From: Synaphobranchus kaupii
Taxonomy: Eukaryota > Chordata > Actinopteri > Anguilliformes > Synaphobranchidae
Assembly (NCBI GenBank): GCA_029718625.1
Contig: JAINUF010000027.1
Location: 3,869,332 to 3,933,331 of the forward strand
DNA length: 64,000 nt
Direction of reading: 5' to 3'
Shown here: piece after piece, positions 45,522 through 58,800 of the stretch
How positions within the stretch are numbered: the first letter of the stretch is position 1
Layout of the letters: each line of letters opens with the position of its first letter
Translations under genes and position numbers: made by a program
The notes under the pieces: generated by a model
Told to the model about the DNA's origin: nothing
The model's database searches: none
The model's input: only the letters and a program-made list of their open reading frames with translations

Positions 45522-45596
45522 GGCAGATACAAGTCTTAAGGCCTCAGAGTGCGACCAGCAGCTGCCACAAGCCTTAAGACCGTCTGGAATCTGCCC
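45522..45596 (-). other. Conserved stem-loop, unit R1
   Basis: The arms are intact. The loop is the class B length, with a private base change (GCTGCCACAAGCC on the + strand). Confidence 0.6.
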
Positions 45597-45769
45597 TGGG
45601 TGGATCCATGACCCAAAACCTCTGAAATCTGTGCCGTCCTAGGCTCATAATTGGTGAAATTGTGGCCACATGGCCAATAAAACTAACCGTTTGGTAAATA
45701 ATGAAGAATTCAAAGACAAAGCAAATGATAACGAGCCAAACCTGCATTGTGTTAAGGAAAAAATTTAAC

Positions 45770-46072
45770 TTGCGTTCAATTACCTAATTAGGAGCCTAAT
45801 CACCTGAGTTGTTACTTCTTCTTTGTAATTGTTTGCAATATAACACAATGAGCATAATGAACATGGGTTTTTTTTCTTCTTCATGGCATGCATAGCTATT
45901 GCTAACATAACGTGGCTTAAGAGAGTAAAGATTTTAAAGTGTTCTCTCTATACAATAAAAACACCTAATTAAGAAAAAATAACAGCTTGTTAAAATTCTG
46001 GTATTGCAATTGTGGTTGGAACGAAAACCAGCATACACAGGGGTACTCCAGGACCAGGGTTGGGAACCACTG
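45770..46072 (-). mobile_element. Repeat with hAT-like terminus, unit R1
   Basis: Reverse-strand copy ending at GGGTTGGGAACCACTG (46057-46072). The other limit is undefined. Confidence 0.55.
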
Positions 46073-48193
46073 ATATAGAGGATACAAGAGTTTGGCAATC
46101 TCAACAAGCCTGCCAAGTTTGGTGATTCTAGGCCAAACCAGCTCATGGGAATTTTAGGTGAAAGGGGAGAAAAAAAGAAAAAAAAAGAATCTGAACAAAA
46201 ACAATAGGGTACCAGCAGCTACGTCCCCTAATAAACAAGCAAACTGCTGGCTATTAGCTTTGCAGCTGCAATTACTGGGATTATTATACATTGCTGTGTA
46301 GCATTCTCTGTGTGGTCTTTTCAGCAGGTGATCTGTTCGGTAGTGCAGCATCGTGTCATATGACTCTATAAGATCTGTTTTGAGTTTGAGAGAGAGCATG
46401 TCTCTGACAGGAATTGTATCTCATTGAAACTAGAGCAAGAGAACAAGATCTATGCAGATGCAGTCAGTAAATGTGGGCCATAGACTATATCTACTGCTGT
46501 CTTTCCTTACCAGCTCTGCTGATTAAATTATACTGAGTCAGCTCGGAGTCCATCCACAGGACTCGGACCAGTTTTTTTAAACGGACTTATCTTGCTGCAG
46601 ACCTTCTCCAGTTGAGTAACAGAATCAGCAATAGCAGCAGAGTGTCTAGTTTTTGGTGTCAGAGCTAGTATTCATATCAAAGAATATGGCCATGCTTGGC
46701 ACAAAATGGTGACGTTATCTGTAGTGCCACCTTTTCCAGGAGAGACGGATACCATCTAGGCGCCGGTGTGGTAGTGTTAGCTTTCACAGTGCGGGAGGCA
46801 TGTCCACTCTACTGGACATGTACAGGCCTGCTACACATTTGTCTAGTACGACATTTCTATTTCTTCAGTGTGTGAAGCATCTCTGTCAGCTCTTGCAGTT
46901 GTAAATCTGAGTCTCAGTGTGACTATGAATACATAACCAATGCCTTTTTCTGCCTGAAATATTATAGTGCAATGTGAGTGTGTGTATACATCACGTTCTG
47001 TACAGTTATTTGTAGTGTAATTGACCCCTGGTTCTGCGTAGGGTAACAAGATCTGAGAATGGCTGGTAGCTCACAGAACATAGCTAGCTATAGCTCAGCC
47101 CGCTCCCTACACATTAACATCTCACACTTTTCTGACCAGACGTCTTCTACTCTTACTCTGAAAAAATACCATGCACTGTGTGCATCACAAGACTCCAAAA
47201 ATGCATCCTCCTTTCCTCCACTACCACCTCCTCTCCTCCGGCCCCAGAAGCCGATCTTTGTGTCCTAATCTAATATTGCTGATTACATATTAATGGTTAC
47301 ATATTAATTAAATGACGCAAACCGCAATGTCAGGTACACTTTATGCTGTACGTGCAACTACTTGTACTTTTGCATACTTCCGGGTAGGAGATGAGTGGAG
47401 GTGAGGAGCGAGGAATATTGGGACTCACCCTCTGTGGTGCTAGCTGCTGGCAGCTACCCCATTGTTGATTTTCAACAATGCATTTGTCTGTGTGATTCTG
47501 CATTTGTGAATGCACCATGGTTTGCTCCTGCTCACGTCAACCAATCACATGCACACACTGGCTGTGTCACATGCACAGTGTGTGTAACATGTTTTGTGGT
47601 CTTCCTCAGTGAGGAGGGAATGAGAGTGGATTTTGTAGTAGTAAATTGGATAATTGCGGAACGGGATTGAATGATTGAATGAGTGGTTGGTACTCATGGG
47701 GGAATTGATTGATTGAAGTGGGGACGCAAGGGGCTGGGTTTCCTGAGGGAATAAATGGAACGCACCTGGAGTGAAAGGGGAGAATTGACGGAGGGTGAGC
47801 GAGAGAGGGTGGCTTGCCTCTGAGCTCCCGAAATGTTTGACAGTGTATTTTCTTTTCGTTTGGTTTATTAAGTTTGGTTAGCTTTTATTTCTGTGCGAAT
47901 GTGTTGTGTTGTGTGTACGGTGGCGTACTGCAGAGCCGGTCAGTGCGACGGAGCCAGTGGAACCGGGGATATTGTGATGAGCTTTTGCTGGGGGAAACGA
48001 CTTCCCCTAGACTGTAAAGAATGTGTTTGCGCCGTACTTGAGCACAGCGTGCATGGATCCCAGACCGGTGTGAGCGGGGAACTGAGTGGCAGAGGGTGTG
48101 TACGTCTCTCCCTTGCCTAGAGTCGGTGTCCTGTGGCGTGACCGGCGAGTGTGATGAGGGCGAAGGCCTGTGACCTGAGGCTCGCCCGAGTGG

Positions 48194-48245
48194 GGGACAG
48201 GCATAAACCCCGTTGGCGACCACCAAAGAGTGGCGAAGCTGTCCC
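48194..48245 (-). other. 52-nt stem-loop, unit R2
   Basis: Inverted copy of the element at 2647-2698, with both GGGACAG and CTGTCCC arms intact. Confidence 0.35.
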
Positions 48246-48342
48246 ATTGTGTGTTGCATGTGTATGGTTATTTGTTTGGCCTGTATTTTTCTTTTATTTG
48301 GTGGTAGTCCTCCAAGTGGTGTGGGCAGGACTCCACTACTTT

Positions 48343-48478
48343 GTGTGTGTGAGTGTGTGTGTGTGTGCGTGTAGACTTTTGAGGGGGGGTGCATGTTGAC
48401 TTTTGAGGGGGGGGCGCGTGTAGACTTTTGGGGGGGGCGTGTAGACTTTTGAGGGGGGGGGGCGCGTGTAGACTTTTA
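48343..48478 (-). repeat. Minisatellite plus (GT)n, unit R2
   Basis: Five minisatellite monomers (GTAGACTTTTGAG followed by a G-run) adjoin a GT-rich microsatellite. It has one monomer fewer than R3. Confidence 0.85.
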
Positions 48479-48479
48479 G

Positions 48480-48789
48480 ACTACCACATTTTGACCACAA
48501 GATGGTGCCATTTTAACAGATTGTTGAAATGGCACCATCTAGTGGTCAAAATGTGGTAGTACTATATGTGATATACATCTCATATCCTTGTATTTCACAT
48601 AGTACTACCACATTTTGACCACAAGATGGTGCCAATTCAACTATCTGTTAAAATGGCACCATCTTGTCGTCAAAATGTGGTAGTACTGTTATATACAAGG
48701 ATATGAGATGGCCAACTTCAAACTCTAATTAAACTTCATGGGGGGATTTAACCATCACCATTTTCACTGTGCATATTTATAAATATATG
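48480..48789 (-). repeat. Foldback element, truncated form, unit R2
   Basis: It has four CTCF-like cores and one complete arm. The other arm is cut at the minisatellite exactly as in unit 1. Confidence 0.85.
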
Positions 48790-49132
48790 AAGAAATAATA
48801 ATCCAAGTCACAGCTTCTCATGTGTTTTCCCGCATAATTTATGCTAACAGATATTGGTGATTTTAAACATGTTTCAACCTCTCTTTTTCACTCCAGCTTT
48901 TCTGCAGCCCCGCAAGCAATTGTGGCCCCGGTTTATCTGTGTGCAAACCCAGTGCGTACGTTCTGAAGTGTGCCGGTGTCCCAGGTGCAGTGGTATGTAT
49001 ATTTTATGTCTCAGACTCAGGTCCCAGGGCCTCGTTGTCACGACTTTGGCCTGGTTCATATCTCAACACTTGTGAATTGTAGTATCAGAATCCATGTCAA
49101 GAACTAGGCCCGTTACAGGTGTCGAGAATTTA

Positions 49133-49205
49133 CGGCAGATACAAGTCTTAAGGCCTCAGAGTGCGACCAGCAGCTGCAAGCCTTAAGACCGTCTGGAATC
49201 TGCCC
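49133..49205 (-). other. Conserved stem-loop, unit R2
   Basis: The arms are intact, with the class A short loop (CAGCTGCAAGCC). Confidence 0.6.
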
Positions 49206-49379
49206 TGGGTGGATCCATGACCCAAAACCTCTGAAATCTGTGCCGTCCTAGGCTCATAATTGGTGAAATTGTGGCCACATGGCCAATAAAACTAACCGTT
49301 TGGTAAATAATGAAGAATTCAAAGACAAAGCAAATGATAACTAGCCAAACCTGCATTGTGTTAAGGAAAAAATTTAACT

Positions 49380-49681
49380 TGCGTTCAATTACCTAATTAG
49401 GAGCCTAATCACCTGAGTTGTTACTTCTTCTTTGTAATTGTTTGCAATATAACACAATGAGCATAATGAACATGGGTTTTTTTTCTTCTTCATGGCATGC
49501 ATAGCTATTGCTAACATAACGTGGCTTAAGAGAGTAAAGATTTTAAAGTGTTCTCTCTATACAATAAAAACACCTAATTAAGAAAAAATAACAGCTTGTT
49601 AAAATTCTGGTATTGCAATTGTGGTTGGAACGAAAACCAGCATACACAGGGGTACTCCAGGACCAGGGTTGGGAACCACTG
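49380..49681 (-). mobile_element. Repeat with hAT-like terminus, unit R2
   Basis: It ends at GGGTTGGGAACCACTG. The class A AAGGGTTTGG follows it. Confidence 0.55.
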
Positions 49682-51813
49682 ATATAGAGGATACAAGGGT
49701 TTGGCAATCTCAACAAGCCTGCCAAGTTTGGTGATTCTAGGCCAAACCAGCTCATGGGAATTTTAGGTGAAAGGGGAGAAAAAAAGAAAAAAAAAAGAAA
49801 AAAAAAGAATCTGAACAAAAACAATAGGGTACCAGCAGCTACGTCCCCTAATAAACAAGCAAACTGCTGGCTATTAGCTTTGCAGCTGCAATTACTGGGA
49901 TTATTATAAATTGCTGTGTAGCTTTCTCTGTGTGGTCTTTTCAGCAGGTGATCTGTTCGGTAGTGCAGCATCGTGTCATATGACTCTATAAGATCTGGTT
50001 TGAGTTTGAGAGAGAGCATGTCTCTGACAGGAATTGTCTCTCATTGAAACTAGAGCAAGAGAACAAGATCTATGCAGATGCAGTCAGTAAATGTGGGCCA
50101 TAGACTATATCTACTGCTGTCTTTCCTTACCAGCTCTGCTGATTAAATTATACTGAGTCAGCTCGGAGTCCATCCACAGGACTCGGACCAGTGGTTTTAA
50201 ACGGACTTATCTTGCTGCAGACCTTCTCCAGTTGAGTAACAGAATCAGCAATAGCAGCAGAGTGTCTAGTTTTTGGTGTCAGAGCTAGTATTCATATCAA
50301 AGAATATGGCCATGCTTGGCACAAAATGGTGACGTTATCTGTCGTGCCACCTTTTCCAGGAGAGACGGATACCATCTAGGCGCCGGTGTGGTAGTGTTAG
50401 CTTTCACAGTGCGGGAGGCATGTCCACTCTACTGGACATGTACAGGCCTGCTACACATTTGTCTAGTACGACATTTCTATTTCTTCAGTGTGTGAAGCAT
50501 CTCTGTCAGCTCTTGCAGTTGTAAATCTGAGTCTCAGTGTGACTATGAATACATAACCAATGCCTTTTTCTGCCTGAAATATTATAGTGCAATGTGAGTG
50601 TGTGTATACATCACGTTCTGTACAGTTATTTGTAGTGTAATTGACCCCTGGTTCTGCGTAGGGTAACAAGATCTGAGAATGGCTGGTAGCTCACAGAACA
50701 TAGCTAGCTATAGCTCAGCCCGCTCCCTACACATTAACATCTCACACTTTTCTGACCAGACGTCTTCTACTCTTACTCTGAAAAAATACCATGCACTGTG
50801 TGCATCACAAGACTCCAAAAATGCATCCTCCTTTCCTCCACTACCACCTCCTCTCCTCCGGCCCCAGAAGCCGATCTTTGTGTCCTAATCTAATATTGCT
50901 GATTACATATTAATGGTTACATATTAATTAAATGACGCAAACCGCAATGTCAGGTACACTTTATGCTGTACGTGCAACTACTTGTACTTTTGCATACTTC
51001 CGGGTAGGAGATGAGTGGAGGTGAGGAGCGAGGAATATTGGGACTCACCCTCTGTGGTGCTAGCTGCTGGCAGCTACCCCATTGTTGATTTTCAACAATG
51101 CATTTGTCTGTGTGATTCTGCATTTGTGAATGCACCCTGGTTTGCTCCTGCTCACGTCAACCAATCACATGCACACACTGGCTGTGTCACATGCACATTG
51201 TGTGTAACATGTTTTGTGGTCTTCCTCAGTGAGGAGGGAATGAGAGTGGATTTTGTAGTAGTAAATTGGATAATTGCGGAACGGGATTGAATGATTGAAT
51301 GAGTGGTTGGTACTCATGGGGGAATTGATTGATTGAAGTGGGGACGCAAGGGGCTGGGTTTCCTGAGGGAATAAATGGAACGCACCTGGAGTGAAAGGGG
51401 AGAATTGACGGAGGGTGAGCGAGAGAGGGTGGCTTGCCTCTGAGCTCCCGAAATGTTTGACAGTGTATTTTCTTTTCGTTTGGTTTATTAAGTTTGGTTA
51501 GCTTTTATTTCTGTGCGAATGTGTTGTGTTGTGTGTACGGTGGCGTACTGCAGAGCCGGTCAGTGCGACGGAGCCAGTGGAACCGGGGATATTGTGATGA
51601 GCTTTTGCTGGGGGAAACGACTTCCCCTAGACTGTAAAGAATGTGTTTGCGCCGTACTTGAGCACAGCGTGCATGGATCCCAGACCGGTGTGAGCGGGGA
51701 ACTGAGTGGCAGAGGGTGTGTACGTCTCTCCCTTGCCTAGAGTCGGTGTCCTGTGGCGTGACCGGCGAGTGTGATGAGGGCGAAGGCCTGTGACCTGAGG
51801 CTCGCCCGAGTGG

Positions 51814-51865
51814 GGGACAGGCATAAACCCCGTTGGCGACCACCAAAGAGTGGCGAAGCTGTCCC
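51814..51865 (-). other. 52-nt stem-loop, unit R3
   Basis: Inverted copy of 2647-2698 with both arms intact. Confidence 0.35.
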
Positions 51866-51962
51866 ATTGTGTGTTGCATGTGTATGGTTATTTGTTTGGC
51901 CTGTATTTTTCTTTTATTTGGTGGTAGTCCTCCAAGTGGTGTGGGCAGGACTCCACTACTTT

Positions 51963-52121
51963 GTGTGTGTGAGTGTGTGTGTGTGTGCGTGTAGACTTTT
52001 GAGGGGGGGTGCATGTTGACTTTTGAGGGGGGGGGCGCGTGTAGACTTTTGGGGGGGGCGTGTAGACTTTTGAGGGGGGGCATGTAGACTTTTGAGGGGG
52101 GGGGGCGCGTGTAGACTTTTA
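51963..52121 (-). repeat. Minisatellite plus (GT)n, unit R3
   Basis: Six minisatellite monomers and a GT-rich run, the same number as in unit 1. Confidence 0.85.
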
Positions 52122-52122
52122 G

Positions 52123-52432
52123 ACTACCACATTTTGACCACAAGATGGTGCCATTTTAACAGATTGTTGAAATGGCACCATCTAGTGGTCAAAATGTGGT
52201 AGTACTATATGTGATATACATCTCATATCCTTGTATTTCACATAGTACTACCACATTTTGACCACAAGATGGTGCCAATTCAACTATCTGTTAAAATGGC
52301 ACCATCTTGTGGTCAAAATGTGGTAGTACTGTTATATACAAGGATATGAGATGGCCAACTTCAAACTCTAATTAAACTTCATGGGGGGATTTAACCATCA
52401 CCATTTTCACTGTGCATATTTATAAATATATG
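52123..52432 (-). repeat. Foldback element, truncated form, unit R3
   Basis: It has four CTCF-like cores and one full arm. Truncation is at the same point as in units 1 and R2. Confidence 0.85.
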
Positions 52433-52775
52433 AAGAAATAATAATCCAAGTCACAGCTTCTCATGTGTTTTCCCGCATAATTTATGCTAACAGATATTGG
52501 TGATTTTAAACATGTTTCAACCTCTCTTTTTCACTCCAGCTTTTCTGCAGCCCCGCAAGCAATTGTGGCCCCGGTTTATCTGTGTGCAAACCCAGTGCGT
52601 ACGTTCTGAAGTGTGCCGGTGTCCCAGGTGCAGTGGTATGTATATTTTATGTCTCAGACTCAGGTCCCAGGGCCTCGTTGTCACGACTTTGGCCTGGTTC
52701 ATATCTCAACACTTGTGAATTGTAGTATCAGAATCCATGTCAAGAACTAGGCCCGTTACAGGTGTCGAGAATTTA

Positions 52776-52848
52776 CGGCAGATACAAGTCTTAAGGCCTC
52801 AGAGTGCGACCAGCAGCTGCAAGCCTTAAGACCGTCTGGAATCTGCCC
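52776..52848 (-). other. Conserved stem-loop, unit R3
   Basis: The arms are intact, with the class A short loop. Confidence 0.6.
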
Positions 52849-53023
52849 TGGGTGGATCCATGACCCAAAACCTCTGAAATCTGTGCCGTCCTAGGCTCAT
52901 AATTGGTGAAATTGTGGCCACATGGCCAATAAAACTAACCGTTTGGTAAATAATGAAGAATTCAAAGACAAAGCAAATGATAACTAGCCAAACCTGCATT
53001 GTGTTAAGGAAAAAATTTAACTT

Positions 53024-53325
53024 GCGTTCAATTACCTAATTAGGAGCCTAATCACCTGAGTTGTTACTTCTTCTTTGTAATTGTTTGCAATATAACACAA
53101 TGAGCATAATGAACATGGGTTTTTTTTTCTTCTTCATGGCATGCATAGCTATTGCTAACATAACGTGGCTTAAGAGAGTAAAGATTTTAAAGTGTTCTCT
53201 CTATACAATAAAAACACCTAATTAAGAAAAAATAACAGCTTGTTAAAATTCTGGTATTGCAATTGTGGTTGGAACGAAAACCAGCATACACAGGGGTACT
53301 CCAGGACCAGGGTTGGGAACCACTG
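53024..53325 (-). mobile_element. Repeat with hAT-like terminus, unit R3
   Basis: Reverse-strand copy ending at GGGTTGGGAACCACTG (53310-53325). The other limit is undefined. Confidence 0.55.
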
Positions 53326-54512
53326 ATATAGAGGATACAAGGGTTTGGCAATCTCAACAAGCCTGCCAAGTTTGGTGATTCTAGGCCAAACCAGCTCATG
53401 GGAATTTTAGGTGAAAGGGGAGAAAAAAAGAAAAAAAAAAGAAAAAAAAAGAATCTGAACAAAAACAATAGGGTACCAGCAGCTACGTCCCCTAATAAAC
53501 AAGCAAACTGCTGGCTATTAGCTTTGCAGCTGCAATTACTGGGATTATTATAAATTGCTGTGTAGCTTTCTCTGTGTGGTCTTTTCAGCAGGTGATCTGT
53601 TCGGTAGTGCAGCATCGTGTCATATGACTCTATAAGATCTGGTTTGAGTTTGAGAGAGAGCATGTCTCTGACAGGAATTGTCTCTCATTGAAACTAGAGC
53701 AAGAGAACAAGATCTATGCAGATGCAGTCAGTAAATGTGGGCCATAGACTATATCTACTGCTGTCTTTCCTTACCAGCTCTGCTGATTAAATTATACTGA
53801 GTCAGCTCGGAGTCCATCCACAGGACTCGGACCAGTGGTTTTAAACGGACTTATCTTGCTGCAGACCTTCTCCAGTTGAGTAACAGAATCAGCAATAGCA
53901 GCAGAGTGTCTAGTTTTTGGTGTCAGAGCTAGTATTCATATCAAAGAATATGGCCATGCTTGGCACAAAATGGTGACGTTATCTGTCGTGCCACCTTTTC
54001 CAGGAGAGACGGATACCATCTAGGCGCCGGTGTGGTAGTGTTAGCTTTCACAGTGCGGGAGGCATGTCCACTCTACTGGACATGTACAGGCCTGCTACAC
54101 ATTTGTCTAGTACGACATTTCTATTTCTTCAGTGTGTGAAGCATCTCTGTCAGCTCTTGCAGTTGTAAATCTGAGTCTCAGTGTGACTATGAATACATAA
54201 CCAATGCCTTTTTCTGCCTGAAATATTATAGTGCAATGTGAGTGTGTGTATACATCACGTTCTGTACAGTTATTTGTAGTGTAATTGACCCCTGGTTCTG
54301 CGTAGGGTAACAAGATCTGAGAATGGCTGGTAGCTCACAGAACATAGCTAGCTATAGCTCAGCCCGCTCCCTACACATTAACATCTCACACTTTTCTGAC
54401 CAGACGTCTTCTACTCTTACTCTGAAAAAATACCATGCACTGTGTGCATCACAAGACTCCAAAAATGCATCCTCCTTTCCTCCACTACCACCTCCTCTCC
54501 TCCGGCCCCAGA

Positions 54513-55402
54513 AGCCGATCTTTGTGTCCTAATCTAATATTGCTGATTACATATTAATGGTTACATATTAATTAAATGACGCAAACCGCAATGTCAGGTA
54601 CACTTTATGCTGTACGTGCAACTACTTGTACTGTTGCATACTTCCGGGTAGGAGATGAGTGGAGGTGAGGAGCGAGGAATATTGGGACTCACCCTCTGTG
54701 GTGCTAGCTGCTGGCAGCTACCCCATTGTTGATTTTCAACAATGCATTTGTCTGTGTGATTCTGCATTTGTGAATGCACCCTGGTTTGCTCCTGCTCACG
54801 TCAACCAATCACATGCACACACTGGCTGTGTCACATGCACATTGTGTGTAACATGTTTTGTGGTCTTCCTCAGTGAGGAGGGAATGAGAGTGGATTTTGT
54901 AGTAGTAAATTGGATAATTGCGGAACGGGATTGAATGATTGAATGAGTGGTTGGTACTCATGGGGGAATTGATTGATTGAAGTGGGGACGCAAGGGGCTG
55001 GGTTTCCTGAGGGAATAAATGGAACGCACCTGGAGTGAAAGGGGAGAATTGACGGAGGGTGAGCGAGAGAGGGTGGCTTGCCTCTGAGCTCCCGAAATGT
55101 TTGACAGTGTATTTTCTTTTCGTTTGGTTTAAGTTTGGTTAGCTTTTATTTCTGTGCGAATGTGTTGTGTTGTGTGTACGGTGGCGTACTGCAGAGCCGG
55201 TCAGTGCGACGGAGCCAGTGGAACCGGGGATATTGTGATGAGCTTTTGCTGGGGGAAACGACTTCCCCCTAGACTGTAAAGAATGTGTTTGCGCCGTACT
55301 TGAGCACAGCGTGCATGGATCCCAGACCGGTGTGAGCGGGGAACTGAGTGGCAGGGGGCGTGTAGACTTTGGTGGAAGGCATATTTTTCATATATTTATA
55401 AA
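54513..55402 (-). repeat. Shortened tail of unit R4
   Basis: The tail is of the unit 2/3 type: a single GTGTAGACTTTGGTGG remnant replaces the minisatellite, CA repeat and about 270 bp. It keeps the ACCGGTC stretch, as unit 3 does. No gene is recognised. Confidence 0.85.
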
Positions 55403-55867
55403 CAACGTGGTCTCACGCGGACTCGTCACATAGCGACGCTTCTGCCCAAGCGTCGCTATGTGACGCCAAAGGTAGCCTTTTGCGTCGTATATTGACGCAG
55501 CCTTTTGCGTCGTATATTGACGATTGTGGCCACATAATTTGTCTTTGGTTGTGGCACTTTGATATTATGCTTTTTTATTTTTATTTTTTCTTCATCTGGT
55601 AGAGAGTTACGTGAACTCTTGTGGTCGGGCTCGCCCACTATCTTAACAGTTCGGGCATGAGCCCGAGTTACATGAACTCCTGTGAGGTTATGTTTAGGGG
55701 TTGGGGATGGGGTACGGGAATCACGAAATCAGAAAGATCTCCGCGCACACGGCGAAGACTGAGCGGGCATGCTCGCAGTCGGTTATCACGAGCAAAGCCT
55801 TCGCCATAGTAGGATTCGTAAATTCGAGACGAGTGCGTCAAATAATGACGCAAAAGGCCTCCTCCTT
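55403..55867 (-). mobile_element. MITE-like transposon, truncated by array 5
   Basis: This is the right 465 bp of the 536-bp element, starting at CAACGTGGTCTCAC beside TTATAAA and matching the unit 2 and 3 copies. It stops at GGCCTCCTT, where the complete copies continue CTGCGTC. There it passes directly into the satellite (GCGGACCCC). About 71 bp, including the other terminal repeat, are gone. Confidence 0.85.
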
Positions 55868-58800
55868 GCGGACCCCAACCCAAAAGTGCGTGCGGACCCC
55901 AACCCAAAAGTGCGTGCGAACCCCAACCCAAAAGTGCGTGCGAACCCCAACCCAAAAGTGCGTGCGGACCCCAACCCAAAAGTGCGTGCGAACCCCAACC
56001 CAAAAGTGCGTGCGGACCCCAACCCAAAAGTGCGTGCGGACCCCAACCCAAAAGTGCGTGCGGACCCCAACCCAAAAGTGCGTGCGGACCCCAACCCAAA
56101 AGTGCGTGCGGACCCCAACCCAAAAGTGCGTGCGGACCCCAACCCAAAAGTGCGTGCGGACCCCAACCCAAAAGTGCGTGCGAACCCCAACCCAAAAGTG
56201 CGTGCGAACCCCAACCCAAAAGTGCGTGCGAACCCCAACCCAAAAGTGCGTGCGAACCCCAACCCAAAAGTGCGTGCGGACCCCAACCCAAAAGTGCGTG
56301 CGAACCCCAACCCAAAAGTGCGTGCGAACCCCAACCCAAAAGTGCGTGCGAACCCCAACCCAAAAGTGCGTGCGAACCCCAACCCAAAAGTGCGTGCGGA
56401 CCCCAACCCAAAAGTGCGTGCGGACCCCAACCCAAAAGTGCGTGCGGACCCCAACCCAAAAGTGCGTGCGGACCCCAACCCAAAAGTGCGTGCGAACCCC
56501 AACCCAAAAGTGCGTGCGGACCCCAACCCAAAAGTGCGTGCGGACCCCAACCCAAAAGTGCGTGCGGACCCCAACCCAAAAGTGCGTGCGGACCCCAACC
56601 CAAAAGTGCGTGCGGACCCCAACCCAAAAGTGCGTGCGGACCCCAACCCAAAAGTGCGTGCGGACCCCAACCCAAAAGTGCGTGCGGACCCCAACCCAAA
56701 AGTGCGTGCGGACCCCAACCCAAAAGTGCGTGCGGACCCCAACCGAAAAGTGCGTGCGGACCCCAACCCAAAAGTGCGTGCGGACCCCAACCCAAAAGTG
56801 CGTGCGGACCCCAACCCAAAAGTGCGTGCGGACCCCAACCCAAAAGTGCGTGCGGACCCCAACCCAAAAGTGCGTGCGGACCCCAACCCAAAAGTGCGTG
56901 CGGACCCCAACCCAAAAGTGCGTGCGGACCCCAACCCAAAAGTGCGTGCGGACCCCAACCGAAAAGTGCGTGCGGACCCCAACCCAAAAGTGCGTGCGGA
57001 CCCCAACCCAAAAGTGCGTGCGGACCCCAACCCAAAAGTGCGTGCGGACCCCAACCGAAAAGTGCGTGCGGACCCCAACCGAAAAGTGCGTGCGGACCCC
57101 AACCCAAAAGTGCGTGCGGACCCCAACCCAAAAGTGCGTGCGGACCCCAACCCAAAAGTGCGTGCGGACCCCAACCGAAAAGTGCGTGCGGACCCCAACC
57201 GAAAAGTGCGTGCGGACCCCAACCCAAAAGTGCGTGCGGACCCCAACCCAAAAGTGCGTGCGGACCCCAACCGAAAAGTGCGTGCGGACCCCAACCGAAA
57301 AGTGCGTGCGGACCCCAACCCAAAAGTGCGTGCGGAGCCCAACCCAAAAGTGCGTGCGGACCCCAACCCAAAAGTGCGTGCGGACCCCAACCCAAAAGTG
57401 CGTGCGGACCCCAACCCAAAAGTGCGTGCGGACCCCAACCGAAAAGTGCGTGCGGACCCCAACCCAAAAGTGCGTGCGGACCCCAACCGAAAAGTGCGTG
57501 CGGACCCCAACCCAAAAGTGCGTGCGGACCCCAACCGAAAAGTGCGTGCGGACCCCAACCCAAAAGTGCGTGCGGACCCCAACCCAAAAGTGCGTGCGGA
57601 CCCCAACCGAAAAGTGCGTGCGGACCCCAACCCAAAAGTGCGTGCGGACCCCAACCGAAAAGTGCGTGCGGACCCCAACCCAAAAGTGCGTGCGGACCCC
57701 AACCGAAAAGTGCGTGCGGACCCCAACCCAAAAGTGCGTGCGGACCCCAACCCAAAAGTGCGTGCGGACCCCAACCGAAAAGTGCGTGCGGACCCCAACC
57801 GAAAAGTGCGTGCGGACCCCAACCCAAAAGTGCGTGCGGAGCCCAACCCAAAAGTGCGTGCGGACCCCAACCGAAAAGTGCGTGCGGACCCCAACCCAAA
57901 AGTGCGTGCGGACCCCAACCCAAAAGTGCGTGCGGACCCCAACCGAAAAGTGCGTGCGGACCCCAACCCAAAAGTGCGTGCGGACCCCAACCGAAAAGTG
58001 CGTGCGGACCCCAACCGAAAAGTGCGTGCGGACCCCAACCCAAAAGTGCGTGCGGACCCCAACCCAAAAGTGCGTGCGGACCCCAACCCAAAAGTGCGTG
58101 CGGACCCCAACCGAAAAGTGCGTGCGGACCCCAACCCAAAAGTGCGTGCGGACCCCAACCCAAAAGTGCGTGCGGACCCCAACCGAAAAGTGCGTGCGGA
58201 CCCCAACCGAAAAGTGCGTGCGGACCCCAACCCAAAAGTGCGTGCGGACCCCAACCCAAAAGTGCGTGCGGACCCCAACCGAAAAGTGCGTGCGGACCCC
58301 AACCCAAAAGTGCGTGCGGACCCCAACCCAAAAGTGCGTGCGGACCCCAACCCAAAAGTGCGTGCGGACCCCAACCGAAAAGTGCGTGCGGACCCCAACC
58401 CAAAAGTGCGTGCGGACCCCAACCCAAAAGTGCGTGCGGACCCCAACCCAAAAGTGCGTGCGGACCCCAACCCAAAAGTGCGTGCGGACCCCAACCGAAA
58501 AGTGCGTGCGGACCCCAACCGAAAAGTGCGTGCGGACCCCAACCCAAAAGTGCGTGCGGACCCCAACCCAAAAGTGCGTGCGGACCCCAACCCAAAAGTG
58601 CGTGCGGACCCCAACCCAAAATTGCGTGCGGACCCCAACCCAAAAGTGCGTGCGGACCCCAACCCAAAAGTGCGTGCGGACCCCAACCGAAAAGTGCGTG
58701 CGGACCCCAACCGAAAAGTGCGTGCGGACCCCAACCGAAAAGTGCGTGCGGACCCCAACCCAAAAGTGCGTGCGGACCCCAACCCAAAAGTGCGTGCGGA

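Larger units (their letters stand above)
45043..47248 (-). repeat. Macrosatellite unit R1, front part (class B, inverted)
   Basis: This is the reverse complement of unit fronts such as 17192-19398. Class B markers are present (GTTTTTTTAAACGG, GTATCTCATTG, AGCATTCTCTG, CTGTTTATATTTATA). It contains the 300-bp array flank at 45043-45342, with the foldback half at 45043-45185. Private changes are ATTATACATTGC (about 46286) and GTCAGGACTTTGG (about 45427). No gene is recognised. Confidence 0.92.
47249..50868 (-). repeat. Macrosatellite unit R2 (class A, no array, inverted)
   Basis: A full 3620-bp unit on the minus strand. It carries class A markers (CAGTGGTTTTAAACGG, GTCTCTCATTG, AGCTTTCTCTG, CTGCAAGCC). 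It is 24 bp shorter than R3 because it has one minisatellite monomer fewer. A base change in the fourth foldback core (CATCTTGTCGTC, about 48667) is private. No gene is recognised. Confidence 0.93.
50869..54512 (-). repeat. Macrosatellite unit R3 (class A, no array, inverted)
   Basis: A full 3644-bp unit, nearly identical to R2 and unit 1. It is class A throughout. No gene is recognised. Confidence 0.93.

Noticed and set aside
49543..50019. 158-codon frame across the poly-A/T tract in R2 and R3
   Set aside because: The frame depends on the length of a homopolymer tract. It is split into 81-85 and 70 codons in the other units.
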